From positions 52,737,098-52,801,097 of the forward strand of contig JBANSL010000020.1 of the NCBI GenBank assembly GCA_037127255.1: DNA of 64,000 nt, written 5' to 3'. The stretch is from Persicaria tinctoria. Its lineage: Eukaryota > Streptophyta > Magnoliopsida > Caryophyllales > Polygonaceae. The notes beneath the pieces were generated by a model, which was given only the letters and a program-made list of their open reading frames with translations, was not told where the DNA came from and made no database searches. Positions 13,285 through 26,283 of the stretch are shown here, piece by piece. The translations under genes were made by a program, and so were the position numbers. Every line of letters begins with the position of its first letter. The stretch's first letter is position 1.

Positions 13285-14265
13285 AAGAGAGAGGACAGAG
13301 GGGATATATAACACAAAGACAGAGATAGAGGGGGAAAGAGTGACAATAAGGGGGCATTAATATAATTTGAATGAAATCTTAAGTTTCAGAGAAAAACCAT
13401 CGAAGAAGAAGCAAGTGGGTTGGGGTTTATTTGCAGTTTGATGTGTAAGCAATCAGTTTTAACTGGACACCAAAAGCAAAACGACGTGCCATCTATTGGA
13501 ACCGATTGGATAAGAGTTATCGGAGAAACAGATTCACCATCGACTTTGGATAGAAAATGGGTAAGTTTGCTTTTGATAAAAAAATCAGAGAGAGAGAGAG
13601 TCTGCAGAGGAGAGAGAACACAGGGGGGAGAGAGAGAGAGAGTGAAAAAAGAAATGTAACGTTGTAGAGAGGAGAGAGAGAGATTAGTGAGGATAGGACA
13701 GAGAGAGATGGAATGGTGACAGTGAGGGGGAATTAATATATTTTGAACTAAATATTAAGTTTCAGATAAAAATCATCGAAGAAGAAGCAATTGGGCGGGG
13801 ATTTATTTGCAAGTTGACATGTAAGTAGTTAGTTTTAACTGGACACCTAAAGCAAAACGACATGACACATATTGGAATCGACTGGACAAGAGTATGTTAT
13901 CAGAGAAACAGATTCATCATCGACTTTAGATAGAAAATGGGTAAATTTGCTTCAGATTTGAGGGAGACACCTCTCGCATAACCTTTATCAAAAGCAAGTT
14001 TGCCCATTTTCTATATATCCGAAGTCGATGGTGAATCTATTTCTCCGATAACTCTTGTCCAGTCGATTCCAATATGTGTCTTGTCGTTTTGCTTTGGGTG
14101 TCCGGTTAAAACTAACTGCTTACATGTCAACCTGCAAATAAACCCCCGTCCAATAGTTTTTTCGAAGTGAAAAAAGAAACAGTAAAGTCGCAGAGGAGAG
14201 ATGACTATTCCATCTCTCTCTGCCCTATCCTTACTGATCTCTCTCTCTCTCCTCTGCAACTTTAT
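13285..14265. repeat. Three-copy repeat: two direct units and one inverted unit forming a hairpin
   Basis: A unit of about 290 bp, made of a GA-rich part followed by a unique part containing AAAGCAAAACGAC and ACTGGACACC, occurs directly at about 13285-13577 and 13660-13952 and inverted at about 13992-14265. The second and third units are separated by only about 39 bp, so a transcript would fold into a long stem. Similarity in the unique part is about nine in ten by eye. The central 30-60 bases of the two arms (about 13720-13780 versus 14168-14195) differ in length. No protein is encoded. Confidence 0.75.
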
Positions 14266-14396
14266 ATTTTTTTTCACTCATCTCTCTCTCTCTCTCTCTC
14301 TCTCTTTCTTGCTCTCTCTTGTCCTCCCTCAATTGCTTTTTTTCTCTCTCTCTGGATCTCTTCTCTCCATATGGGACTTGCTTTCCCCTCTTCCCC

Positions 14397-14400
<4 letters not shown>

Positions 14401-14462
<62 letters not shown>
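14401..14462. repeat. (CT)n microsatellite
   Basis: An almost pure run of about 30 CT dinucleotides. Shorter CT runs occur at 14281-14306 and GA runs near 13588-13680. Any open frame through it (poly Ser-Leu or Glu-Arg) is an artefact of the repeat. Confidence 0.95.
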
Positions 14463-14465
<3 letters not shown>

Positions 14466-14724
14466 CTGATTCTACCATGTGTTGCACAGTGGAAGGTTGC
14501 ACCCCCCCTTACCTGCTACCGGTTGCAAGAGTTCCCCCAATATCCGGTTTCACCCAATTTAAAACTGGGTTGAGTTAACCCCGCAATAAAACCGGATTTT
14601 TGGGTTATTTTGTGATATTCCCTCTTGATTTAATTAGGGAATGAAATTGGGCCAATCAATCAATTAATAATACTAATTCTGCTAGCATTTTGATGACGTG
14701 TCACGCTCACAATTAAACTTATTT

Positions 14725-16592
14725 TTTTATTCAAATGGTATTTTCTTATTGGTCAATATTATTGCTAAAATTTTAAAATACACCTTTCATATTTTAAATA
14801 TATTTGTGCTTTGGTCACATTGATTCTTTGAATGATGAACTGGTGGTGAACGTTACTTGGTTGACTTCTACTTATGATTATGAATTTTAGTGCTTTGGTG
14901 TTCCTTTGTGACTGACCTTGTGATATGATTGGTGTTCTATGTCGTTAGGCCTTGCCTGAATTCTTTTACTCATGGAATGTGAATTATACCTACTCAAATC
15001 CTGACTTGTGTTGGTAATAATGATATTATGTGCCCCGATAATATGTGACAATATGATATTGCGATGTTGGCATGATTTTACCTTTGCTCGAATTATTATT
15101 AGCATGAGTTTATGTGGTAACTTGTCTTGCTATGTTGATACCTGATATTCTGCAATACTTGCTGAGCATGATAGTACCTTAGGATTTATGACATGTGACC
15201 GTTTGGAACAGTGAGAGATGATGATGTATAAACTTAGTGTGAAATCATGTTATATTATACTGAAGTGAAATATTTGAAGGCTAAATGATAGTAGCATGTA
15301 GGGTCCATAGTGTAAGGTGCATGTTATCCTGATATAATTATATGCAATGTCCTGGTAAGTTAAATATTGTTGTGATGCTATTTTGTGCTGCTATGTTGTT
15401 AGACTTTGCTACTGCTGAACCATCAGAGCATGACCGATTCTATGTTGCCAACTTGAACTTAAATTGTTGAAACGTGATTGTGTTGACACCGCTATTCATT
15501 GCTATTTCAAAATTTGATTTTCGGCAAAATCATTGGCTAGGAAAATGGTGAATATCTTGGCTTGCTGAATCTTGTTGAAATGGATTTTGTTGTGCTGACT
15601 TGTTGCCTTCCCATTAGACTTAAACCCCTATTATGACAAAATTATGCTATGTTGGTAATGGTAAGAAGAAAACCATGCTGATGTGATTTGCCAAGGTTGA
15701 GGGTTGATGTGTTTGTGTGCTACTTTTCAAAAATGACATTCCCGCTTGATGCATTCTTATTTGGCTGACACCTAGAACATGAAATGCTAATGCTGAGTGT
15801 TGACGTTCCAATATACTGGTGTGCGACAATGTTAGTAATGGTTATTCATGTTACGGTTTTGGCGTGGCCAATTTCAGTGGTTGGTTGGTTATGATGTGGC
15901 GTGTCTTGGTTATATCGAATATGGTAATGGTTAGAGATTCGTAGATTGGAATTGCTTTTGAGATTGGAACCTAGGACGAGAATATGGGATTAGCCCTTAG
16001 AGGTAGATGACTCCACCTCTTGAATTCTGAATTTGCTTAACCAACTTGAGATTTAAAAGGGTTTTGAAAGAGTTTGGAAGCGACCAACTCGGATTTTGAA
16101 AAGCTTTGGGATGGTTTTGAAGTTTAGGTTTGCTTGATTTGAAGGGTTTTGAACGATTTTGAAAAAGACTAACTTGGATTTCGAGAGACCGAAGGCGATC
16201 GAAAATTTCCACGATTTTTAGGCCAATCTTTTTCAATTGCAGAATCCCTTTTAATACTTTTCAAACCCGGGCAACTCTACGATACTTCACGAAGTGGATA
16301 CAAGCATTTTATGAGGGAGCTTGTTGGGTGTTTGATAAGACCTAGTGATGATATTGTAGAACTTTTAGAGTTGTGGTACTTCCGAAGAGTCGAAGCGAGG
16401 ATGTGATAGGGGCGCTTATTGCATACTTGTCAAGGCCAATTGGAGATGTCACGACCGTGACTAGAATGTTGTGAGAATCCCGGAAGACGCAACCAAGATG
16501 ATTACAAGATCCTTGGACATGGTCCTTGGACTCATCAATTTCAAACTTCAGTTTTAGTCTCGGGGACGAGACTTGTTTTTAAAGGTGGATGA
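14725..16592 (+). mobile_element. 3' internal remnant of a gypsy-type element, copy 1
   Basis: This tract is repeated at 31506-33328 with only a few per cent difference (14725-16545 matches). It ends with GTCTCGGGGACGAGACTTG, a purine-rich AAAGGTGGATGA, and then the LTR start TGTAAAGGCTCGG. That order (an end-of-pol-like phrase, a polypurine-like tract, then the LTR) is what is expected just upstream of a 3' LTR in chromovirus-type gypsy elements. No intact coding frame remains, so assignment rests on the junction and on the LTR. Confidence 0.6.
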
Positions 16593-18845
16593 TGTAAAGG
16601 CTCGGAATATTAAATCCTAATTTTTGGAAAAAGGAGATTAAAAATGATTTTAAAGTGAATTCCGTCCCAATTTTAATTTTAAAGATCAAATCCATCTTTC
16701 ATTTCGGGATTCGAAAATTCCTTCCGTCACCGATATCTTCTTGATTTTAAAACGTTATTTTGATTGAGTCGGAATAATATCGAATGAACGGGTTTTGGGA
16801 AATTATTTTCGGGTATTTTGAATTTGGGTTCTTGGGACCACTCCACTCTTTGTCTTCATCCTCTCCCCTTGCATGATTCATTCAGAAGCAATAACAAACA
16901 AACAAAATGGGACCACGACCTCCCTTGTCTCATTCCTAGCTCCTACCCTTGTTTTGCTCCTCTGCCTTTGACCAGTTCAGATGCAACCCCTACTCCCTCC
17001 TCTCTTGCAATTGCATACTAGCCCAACACCCCCATTTGTCCAATTCAAGACAAATACCCAGCTCTATGTTGTTTCCTTGACTCAAACCCAACACAAGAAA
17101 CTCTTATCATCATTTCACAATCTCTATCTTCCAAAAGCTACAACCTTCCCCCCCCCCCCCCCCCTGCAGTCGCCCAGCATCCCCGGCCACCTTCCTCCAT
17201 CCTTCTATGTTCACTTCGTCGAGCACCAACTGGAGCACCCTGCTCTCCGCGTTTGAAGCCCCAAATCGCCTAACACCACCTCATCCCTCCCCGAGAACCA
17301 ACAGCTACCTCCTCTGATGTCCGTCCGAGCTAGTGGCAGCTCCAAGCCGCGCTGACGCCGCCGATCCTAAAGCACCAACCAGGAGCTGGCAGCAGCTCCT
17401 CCGCCGAGCCCTTCTTCTCTCCTACCCTCTGTTTTCCGTCCATGGATCCGGGTGAGCTTCTCTCCTTCTCTTTCCCCTTCACAATGGTGTAAAATTCCAC
17501 TTTTTTGATCTCCTCTCTCGACCCAGGCCAAGCAAAATCATTTCGGGCCTCCGACGAGACCCAATCGCGCACCGACGAGGTTTTCCGGCGAGTCAACGCC
17601 CTCGTGGAGCACTCCTCCTCCTCCTTTCTTTTCTTGCTTGTTTTCCGTCCTTGGTGTCGGGTAGGTTGGTCGGAGTACTGTCGCCGGCCGAGCTATTCTT
17701 TAAAGATGATTTGACCTAAATTGAGATTTGAAGGATTATGTTTTATAAATGGATTTTTGGATGATTTGAGAAAGCGTTTTGAATGGTGATTTGATCTACC
17801 TTGAGGTTTTAAAAGAATTTTGGGAAATCTTGGGAAAGTGACTTACCTTGCTAACCTGGTGAATAAATTTGATGACTTGTGTGTGATATTATATGCTTTA
17901 TGTAACATTAGGAGTAGACTTATTTATATTACTTATATATGTGTTAGGTGATCATCTGTGACATGTTGGCTTTCTATATACCTAGTTGATGCCTTTTGCT
18001 GTTCTGCACTTCCAGGTGAGTTCCTATATGAGCTCACTCAGATTCGAAAAAGAGATCTCCCTACTTGTAGCCATGTGCATACTAGGTGCTTGCATTCATA
18101 ATAAAGCATGCCATGTAGTATCATGTTAGGATTGCACTCATGATTGAGCATTCGTTTACTCATTGCTTTTGTAAACAGAACGGTCGTTATCTGTGAAGTA
18201 ACTAGAGTCATTGCTAGGGTTATAGGACGAGCTAGTCTCATCGGGTCCCGTCCTGAGTCAATCGAGTCATGAACTTCCTTATATTATGAGATGCATGCGG
18301 GCTTTATTGTGGAGCGGGTTGGGCATGCGTGCTGCCCGATTATGATGGAATGCATTCACGAGCTGGCCAGTCTCCGCCCTATCGGAAGGGGGTGGAGGTA
18401 GGGGAGGGATATACCACTTGGTATTTGGTGCTAAGGCCTTATTATATTTATGCACTTGATCTTAGGAGCATGTTAGTGTGTAAATATTCCGCCTTGCATC
18501 TAGAAGCATCTTTATTAGGACTAGCGTGTGTATGTGTCTTCTTGTTTGGGATTATATTGCGTAGGGCTTCGATCTGACACCGCCCTGCATATTTTTTTTT
18601 TAGGTTTGTTTTGCAGCATGATTATTCCTTGTTTCCGTGACGTGGGAACTCTCTTGGGCGATCTCAAAGAAATGGTCTAACCCCATTAATATTGTCTACT
18701 AGATTTCGATAAATACGATTATTGATTTGGTTTTGACTCGGCTCTGCGGTGTCACCCTCTTGTATTACACCTTGATTTTGTTATTTGCATAACTATTGGT
18801 TCTTCACGCTTAGACTTATGACAGGTACAGGGGACTTCCCCGGGT
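16593..18845 (+). mobile_element. Gypsy-type LTR, copy a (internally deleted and 3'-truncated)
   Basis: It starts TGTAAAGGCTCGG, an imperfect inverse of the CCGGACCGTTACA end seen at 35212. A CpG-rich leader-like tract lies at 16850-17690. At about 17690 it jumps to sequence matching 33923 onward; about 590 bp present in the other copy (33329-33922) is missing. From 17690 to 18845 it matches 33923-35075 closely, then diverges after CCCCGGG, losing about 137 bp of the expected LTR end. It is related to the solo LTR at 4265-7431. Short frames in it encode nothing recognisable. A poly-C run lies near 17150-17164. Confidence 0.65.
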
Positions 18846-19757
18846 ATGATAAGTTGAAGTTGTTTTGAAAATGGCCCAAGGTTTTCAAATGGTTTTTCAA
18901 AATGTTTTAGAAAGGACAAAATGAATTTAATATGGCTATCTCAAATTGACTAAATATGAACTTCACTCAATAAATCTGGTAATCAAACAAAGGGAAACAA
19001 AGGGGTAATGAAGTCGCTAAACCATCCCTATTGGATGTAGTTGGGAACGGGTAGGCAAAATATAGCTTGTTCTTTACAGATGGGCATACAAGACTTCAAG
19101 GCTTTGCGTCGTCGTGGCTGGAGTGGCGAGTTAGTTATAGACCGTGAGGTTTTGCCCTTCCGGTTAGTCGCCCCTCAAAGGGCGGCCCATAGGATAGCTT
19201 GATTGTTGATTGTTCTATGTTGAGTGTTGTTTGCTTAAATTGGAGACCTGGTTGATAATTCTGACTATGAATCATGCGTTAAATGTTTATGTGAATGGAA
19301 TAGCGGGGGAGACCTTCTGCCATTATAGAGTCGGGATCCCAGTCCTTGTGGGATTGCCTTTGATCTTTTAAGCCTGACTATTTCCTTCTTCGGTCTTCTT
19401 TTCTCGACCCCACTAAACGTCTTTATTGAGCTTTTCTTGCGATGTCAGTGTGATCTACGGGAAATTGGGAGGAATAACCACATTGAGGTTTAATTGGAGT
19501 ACGATGTTTACTTGATCCATTTGCTACCCTACTGGAGAGTCACATGAATATTCCACGGGAAACAAGTTATGGGGATTCTAGGAGTGAGTCAGAGTCGCCC
19601 TTGTAGATCTCTGTCGGGTTATCTTAATTGTTATGTCTATGATTGCATGATTCTATATGTACTACCCCCTAGACTTGCAGATTGATTGTTAGTGTGAATT
19701 TATGCCTACATGTCTTGATGTCCATGTTTAGCCATTGTTTAGGTCCGTGTTACATCT
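18846..19757. other. Non-coding internal DNA of the gypsy-derived complex
   Basis: Lies between the truncated LTR and the inserted copia element; the last five bases (CATCT) are that element's TSD. I see no coding frame or RNA gene. Because the copia element is bounded by a perfect TSD, this tract was originally continuous with 28845-31505. Confidence 0.5.
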
Positions 19758-20804
19758 TGATAACTCCACTCCCTTGATGAAAATCGGAATAAGTTTCAAA
19801 GGCCTTGACAGTCTGTTTGTGTCAAAGGTCTTGAAGCTTTAGCAGTGTTGATGAAACACAAAACCTGTTCTCTATATTATTATGCTCGAATATTATTTTA
19901 TGATATTATATGCTTCCATATTATTATATATTCACTAACCTTTCAGGAAGCTATTTGAATTTTATATCCTTCCTTAAGCGTTCAAAATTGAGAGAATTCA
20001 AATTGGAAGATCATGGCGTCCAAGTTTCCAAGAATAGAAGATCTCGAAGATTGCCATGATCAAGCCTAGCCGTTGAAGAGAAAGATTCATCTTTGGAGGT
20101 GCCGATTTGTTCTCTATATAGAAAAGGAAGAAGATAAGACAAGCGACATCTGTTGAACACAAGCTTTCATACACTCAAGTCTTCAAGCGAGATCTGTCTT
20201 CTTCGTGTGCTCTCTGCTAGTCCTTAAGAGTCTATTATTTAATTTCAAAGCATTTGAGAGTTACACAGTGAGCTTATAGGATATATTTTGTTATAGTGTT
20301 ATACTCGAGAGTTTGTAACTCAGGAAGTGAACACTAGGCATTTGATTCACTAAGTGTAAGAGGATTGTACTAGATAGCATAGAGAGGTGGGGCTCTTCTA
20401 GATTGGTCTAGGACTCCAAGGGAACGTAAGTTGACTAGATTGCAATTGTATAGGAGAGAGGCTTCTCGGGGAGCTACTAGGATCCTATGTCTTGTGAATC
20501 AATAAAAGCCGGTTGAATCCTAGGGTTATGGAAGAACCCTAGGCGGGGACGTAGGCCAAGTTCGTGCCGAACCTCGTAAACAACTCATCGAGTCCTTTAT
20601 TTACTGCTTTACCTTATTTCCGCACTTGGTTCGATTGTTTAACTTTGTGATTCAGGTTTTCAGAGAAAAGACTAAGTCTAATCTCAAAGGGTTTTGCACG
20701 AGCTTCAAAAGTCTTGAGACTATCTGCGAAAAATCGGCATACTCTATTCAACCCCCCTTCTAGAGTATTTCTATATTACTTTGTTTTACATTATCGAACC
20801 TTCA
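19758..20804 (+). repeat. 5' LTR of the Sirevirus-like element
   Basis: 1,047 bp, TGATAACTCC...ACCTTCA. It contains CTATATAGAAA at about 20115-20125, a possible TATA box, and AATAAAAGC at about 20501-20509, a possible polyadenylation signal. Its partner is 27793-28839. Confidence 0.93.
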
Positions 20805-20806
20805 AT

Positions 20807-20818
20807 TGGTATCAGAGC
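20807..20818 (+). promoter_or_regulatory. Primer-binding site (initiator tRNA-Met type)
   Basis: TGGTATCAGAGC lies two bases after the 5' LTR, the standard copia primer site complementary to the 3' end of initiator tRNA-Met. Confidence 0.92.
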
Positions 20819-20862
20819 TTTACTTAGGGCTTTTGATCTAACAATCTTATGAGTTTTCGATC

Positions 20863-23800
20863 ATGTCTGGTGAAGCACCACTCTTTTTAGGAAACAACTT
20901 TGTCCACTGGAGATCATTCATGAAGATGTTCATCATATACCAAGATCTGGAACTTTGGAACATTATAGAGAATGGGCCAAAGATTCCAGAGAAAGACGGA
21001 CCAAATGGAACCAAAGTCGCAAAGAAGGAGTCTGAATATATCCAAGCGGATCTTGAACTCGTCTCCAAAAACTACGGGCTATTAACTTACTATATTGTGG
21101 TCTTAGCACTGATGAGTTTAACCGTATTTCATCTTGTAGGTCAGCTAAAGAGATTTGGGACAAGCTTGTTGTCACCTATGAAGGAACTAGCCAAGTGAAG
21201 GACACCAAGATCAGCATCTTCCTTCGAAAGTATGAGCTTTTCAAAATGAAGTCTGATGAGTCAATCAAGGCCATGTTCACACGATTCACAGAAATCACCA
21301 ACAACCTTGACTCCCTCGGCAAGAGCTTTACAAACATTGAGAAAGTAAGGAAGATATTGAGGTGTCTCCCAAAAGAAAAGTGGGGTCCTAAAGTAACAGC
21401 CATAGGGGAAGCCCAAGACCTCACTACTTTGCCCCTTGATGACCTGCTTGGGAAACTGATCACGCATGAGATGATTCTTAATGAAGACGATGGAGAACTT
21501 CCAACAAGCACTAAAAACTTGGCGCTCAAGTCTAAGAAGGATGAACCCAAAGATGGATCTGATTCCGAAGATGAGGATGATCCTTTTGCTCTTATCACAA
21601 GAGGCCTTGCTCGAATCCTCAAAATGAAGAAACAATTCAACAACAAGGATGGATCAGAGTCTTCTAAATTTCGAGGTAAGTCTCAATACAACAAATATGA
21701 TAAGAAGACTAAACCTTTGTCTTGTTTTGAATGTGGTGAAACAGATCATCTTGTGAAAGATTGCCCTCAAAAGACGAAGAGCCAGTCCAAGAAGGGCGAT
21801 AAATGGAAAAGGAAAGCCATGGTAGCAACTTGGAGCGATTCTGACTCTGACTCCGATGATGAGAAGGCCAATGTTTGTCTTATGGCCTCATGAGATGAAT
21901 CCCACGATGAGAAGCTTGAGGTAACTGTAAGAGAACTTATGCCAAGTCCAAAAGTGGTATTATCGGAATTCCTTTCTAATATGATTGCCAATGAAGAGAA
22001 ACTTATTGCCCAGACTAACACTCTTATCAAGAGAACTGTGGACGAGGAAAACACTATTGAGGATCTGTCTATGAGGGTTAAAAGTCTTGAAGCTTCTTAT
22101 TCAGGTCTTGACTTATGTCAAGACTCTTGACTCAGAGAAATCTGAACTCAAGCAAGATCTCTTGTCTCTGAGAAGTAAACATCATGACTTAGAGAACGAG
22201 AAGATCTCCCTGAATAATAAGATTCAAGACCAACAGACAACCCTCATAAGTTTTACCAAATCCAAAGGCACTCTTGATAGGATGTTGGGTGAGCAACAAA
22301 GTTCTCTAAACAAAAGTGGTATTGGTTACAATCCAAGGTTTTTAAAGAAGCAGCACATTACCACCTTTGTAAAGGCAAAAGGAAGCAGAACCTCTCCTAT
22401 ATGTCACCACTGTGCTAGAAAGGGACATGTAAAAGAGACCTGCCCCTATAGAAGAAAAGATCCATATATCATTCGCAATACTTTTCCTGTTCATTTGAGA
22501 AAAGAACGGATAACACAAGTTTGAGTCCCAAAAGACACTATTTTACCAAATATGGTTTACCCCAATAATAGATCCAAATTTGCTTATTGGTCTAGCCACA
22601 AAGGTTGATGTTTGTTTTGCAGGAGATCACCAAGGTGAAGGAGCATAAATGAATTATTGATAGTGGATGCTCGAGACATATGAGTGGGAAGATTTCTCTC
22701 TTTCATGATCTAAAGAAGCAATCCACAGGAACAATCACTCTTGGTGACAAAGGAAAATGTGACATCGTTGGTATTGGTAGCGTCAGGAATGATTCCAACC
22801 ATAGTATTAAAAATGTCTATCTTGTGAATGGTTTAAAGTATAATTTGCTTAGTATTTCTCAATTATGTGCTAGTGGCAATAATGTCATATTTAACAAGAT
22901 AAGATGTCTAGTGTGCAGAGAAGATACATGTGAAGTCATACTAACTGCATATCGTTACAACAATATATACGCTGTGAATGCTGATCAAGTGGCACAAGGA
23001 AGCTTAACCTTTCCAAAGGCTTTGACGGATGATCTAAAGCTCTGGCACATGAGACTCGGTCATGTGAGTCCACATACACTACAGAAGCTTGTGTCCAAAG
23101 GGCTTGTAAGAGGGCTACTTGAGATGGACTTCAAAGGTATTGATATGTGCAATGCATGCACACGAGGTAAACAAACACGTAGCTCTTTCAAACCCAAAAA
23201 GGTTGTGAGTTCTTCTAGACCCCTTGAACTTTTACATATGGATTTATATGGTCCTATGCGAGTCAAATCTCCCAATGGTAAAAAGAACATACTAGTCGTT
23301 GTTGATGATTTTTCTAGATATACTTGGGTTGCATTTTTAAAAGAAAAATCAGAGGCCTTATTTGCATTTTCAAAACTTTGTAAGGAGTTGCAAACTTTAA
23401 GAAACGAGCCCATAGTGTCAATTCGGAGTGATCATGGTAGGGAGTTTGATCAACTTCAGTTTGATTTGTTCTGTGCTAAATATGACATCTCCCATAACTT
23501 TTCTGCTCCAAGGACACCTCAACAAAATGGGGCTGTGGAACGAAAGAACCGCACCCTAGAGGATATGGCCAGGACTATGCTTTTAGAAAATGCATTACCT
23601 AAAACCTATTGGGCTGAAGCTGTTAACACAGCTAACTATATTTTGAATCGTTGTCTTATTTGTTCCATCTTAAAGAAAACTCCTTATGAACTTTTCAAAG
23701 GCCGCAAACCACTTATATCTTATTTTAAACCCTTTGGTTGTACTTGTTTTGTTCATAACGATGAAAAAGATAACCTTGGGAAATTTGATGCGCGTAGTGA

Positions 23801-25814
23801 TGAAGGTATATTTCTTGGCTACTCCACAAGTAGCAAAGCTTATAGAATCTTCAATAAAAGGACCCAGTTAGTTGAAGAAAGTATACATGTTATATTTGAT
23901 GAATGCAATGATGGTTCTTTGAGTGAAAGTGTTGCAGATATAGATCTTAACATCCGTGCAGAGAACGAGGAAGGTGATGATGCTGCTACCAAGAACATAG
24001 AGAAGAGGAACATGCAGGAACAGATTCTCAACACTGAAGAATTGGCCCAAGGTGTTGAAGATTCGTCCAAAACCCTTGGTGTCCAATCCAAAAGTGTTGA
24101 AACGTTAGAAACTGCTGAAACTGAACCTAACAGGACTATGGAGTCAGATGTACCTCAAATCAATCTCGCTGGTGTGACGAATCAAGGAGCTGAGACTAGC
24201 AAAAGAAAATTCAAATACTCCTCATCACACTCATTAAAGGATATCATTTCTGACCCCACTTCTAGTGTTCAAACTCGTTCTAAACTTAAAGATCTTTGTG
24301 CTTTTCACGCGTTTGTTTCTCTTATTGAACCAAAGAAGGTAAATGAGGCCTTTCAAGAGCCAGATTGGATCATTGCTATGCAAAGTGAGCTTAACGAATT
24401 TGAAAGGAATAAAGTCTGGACCTTGAAGCCTAGGCCAAAGCATCAATCAGTCATTGGCACACGATGGGTATTTCGAAACAAGCTAGATGAGAATGGTAAG
24501 ATCGTGAGGAACAAGGCAAGGCTTGTTGCTCAAGGCTACAATCAAGAGGAAGGTATTGACTACGAGGAGACCTTTGCTCCCGTAGCCAGGCTTGAAGCCA
24601 TTCGTATATTATTAGCATTTGCATCTTTTATGAGCATAAAGTTATATCAAATGGATGTCAAGTGTGCTTTTCTCAATGGTTTCTTAGAAGAAGAAGTTTA
24701 TGTGGCTCAACCCCCGGGTTTTGAAAGTTCGGAATTTCGTAATCATGTTTATAAACTTGACAAAGCGCTTTATGGTTTGAAACAAGCCCCAAGAGCTTAG
24801 TTTGAGCGCTTGTCAAAATATCTTTTAGAAAATGATTTTAAAAGGGGGTTGATCGACAAGACTCTTTTTATCAAGACCAAAGGAAAGGACATTTTGGTTA
24901 TTCAAATTTATGTTGATGATATATTATTTGGTGCTACTAACACATCATGTGCAACGAATTTGAGATGAGCTTGATGGGTGAACTCAACTTCTTTTTGGGA
25001 TTACACGTTCATCAATCCAAGAAAGGGATCTTTGTCAACCAAAGCAAGTACACTAAGGATCTCTTGAAGAAATTCAAGATGGATCAATCCAAAGCAGCCA
25101 AGACACCCATGAGCTCAACATTATCCCTAGATCAAGACAAGACTGGGAAGAGTGTCAATCAAAAGGAGTATCGGGGAATGATTGGATCTTTACTATATCT
25201 TACAGCTAGTAGACCTGACATCATGTTTAGTGTTTGCTTGTGTGCTAGGTTTCAAGCTGATCCTAAAGAATCTCACCTCGTGGCTGTGAAGAGGATCTTT
25301 CGATATCTCAATGGCACTAAGGAGCTTGGACTATGGTACACAAAGCAAAAGGATTTCACATTAATCGGGTATTCTGATGCAGATTTTGCAGGCTATAAGG
25401 TGGATAGGAAGAGCACGTCAGGATGTTGCCAATTCTTAGGAGCATCTTTAATCAGTTGGCATTCTAAGAAATAAAACTCAGTTGTCCTATCCACTGCAGA
25501 AGCCGAGTACATAGTAGCTTTGGATAGCTCAACAAATGCGAGATCTTGGCATCAACCTCAAAGGCATTCCCATTAAGTGTGACAATACAAGTTCCATCCT
25601 TATTACAAAGAATCATGTTCAGCATTCAAGGACCAAACATATTGATGTAAGGCATCATTTCATTAGAGACCATGTTGAAAAATGTGATGTGTCAATTTCT
25701 TTTATTTTAACTGATTATCAATGGGCTGACATTTTTACTAAGCCATTGGCAGAGGACAGATTCACCTTCATTAGACGTGAGATTGGGATGCTTGACAAGG
25801 ATGCACTTTCGTAG
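20863..25814 (+). pseudogene. Degenerate copia gag-pol polyprotein
   Basis: Retrotransposon polyprotein in the usual copia order. Gag has two zinc knuckles (CFECGETDHLVKDC near 21722 and CHHCARKGHVKETC near 22400). The protease motif DSGC is at about 22660. Integrase shows an HHCC zinc region (23045-23175), a D,D,E core (HMDLYGPM near 23236, SDHGREF near 23428) and [13 protein letters not shown] near 23517. Reverse transcriptase ends at YVDD near 24908, and RNase H is near 25360-25780. It is clearly dead. Frameshifts lie near 21080, 22100 and 24945, with a small deletion near 25520. In-frame stops are at 21891, 22522, 22650, 24798 and 25472. Most of these stops are explained by C-to-T or G-to-A changes (Trp or Gln codons), as expected of methylated repeats. 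Confidence 0.93.
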
Positions 25815-26283
25815 GGGGAGCTTTCCCTTTACGAAAGATAAATTCTACTCAGTGTCAAGACATTTGAGAATTATGTCAAGGTTTGTGAACTGAATGGTAG
25901 ATTACAGATATCGGATCACATATATTTGGTTAATATCTTTTTAGATATTTGATCAAGTATATTTTTAACGGATTTTAAAATTCTTCTTTGTCACATATTT
26001 TTATCCGTTGAGATATTTTTGGAACAAAATAATTTCGGATATTTCCCTCCTATTTTAAAATGGTTAAGAAAAAAATTTGAAATTTGAATTGAAATCTTTT
26101 CAAATTGGCAATGTTATGATTACTATCCTTGGAACTTTAAACCCGTCCAATCAACTCCATCACCTCACTCTACTTAAACCCAAATTTGTACCCGATTCTC
26201 TCACCACTTCAAACCTATCTAAACCTTTCCAATTCTCTTTCTTCAACCTCTCAAACTTTCTGAAACCCTAGCCGAAAATCTCC

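Larger units (their letters stand above)
11170..14624. mobile_element. Non-autonomous TIR element, MULE-like or hAT-like (3.46 kb)
   Basis: The left terminus TGGGGCATTTGCAAAAATAA and the inverted right terminus GAGGGAATATCACAAAATAA are related and continue into a shared ACCCAAAAAnCCGGTT motif. The same 8 bases, TTGATTTA, lie at 11162-11169 and 14625-14632. Eight bp fits hAT; a Mutator-like TSD would be 9 or more with a mismatch, so the superfamily is uncertain. Inside are a TATA-like run (about 11400-11410) followed by a short 29-codon ORF at 11451-11540 rich in Glu and Lys, a G13 tract near 11311, GA/CT microsatellites, and the repeated and inverted units described separately. No transposase is seen. 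Confidence 0.65.

Noticed and set aside
14167..14578. Overlapping open frames on both strands through 14200-14580
   Set aside because: They consist of CT/GA microsatellite translated as Ser-Leu or Glu-Arg repeats; no domain.
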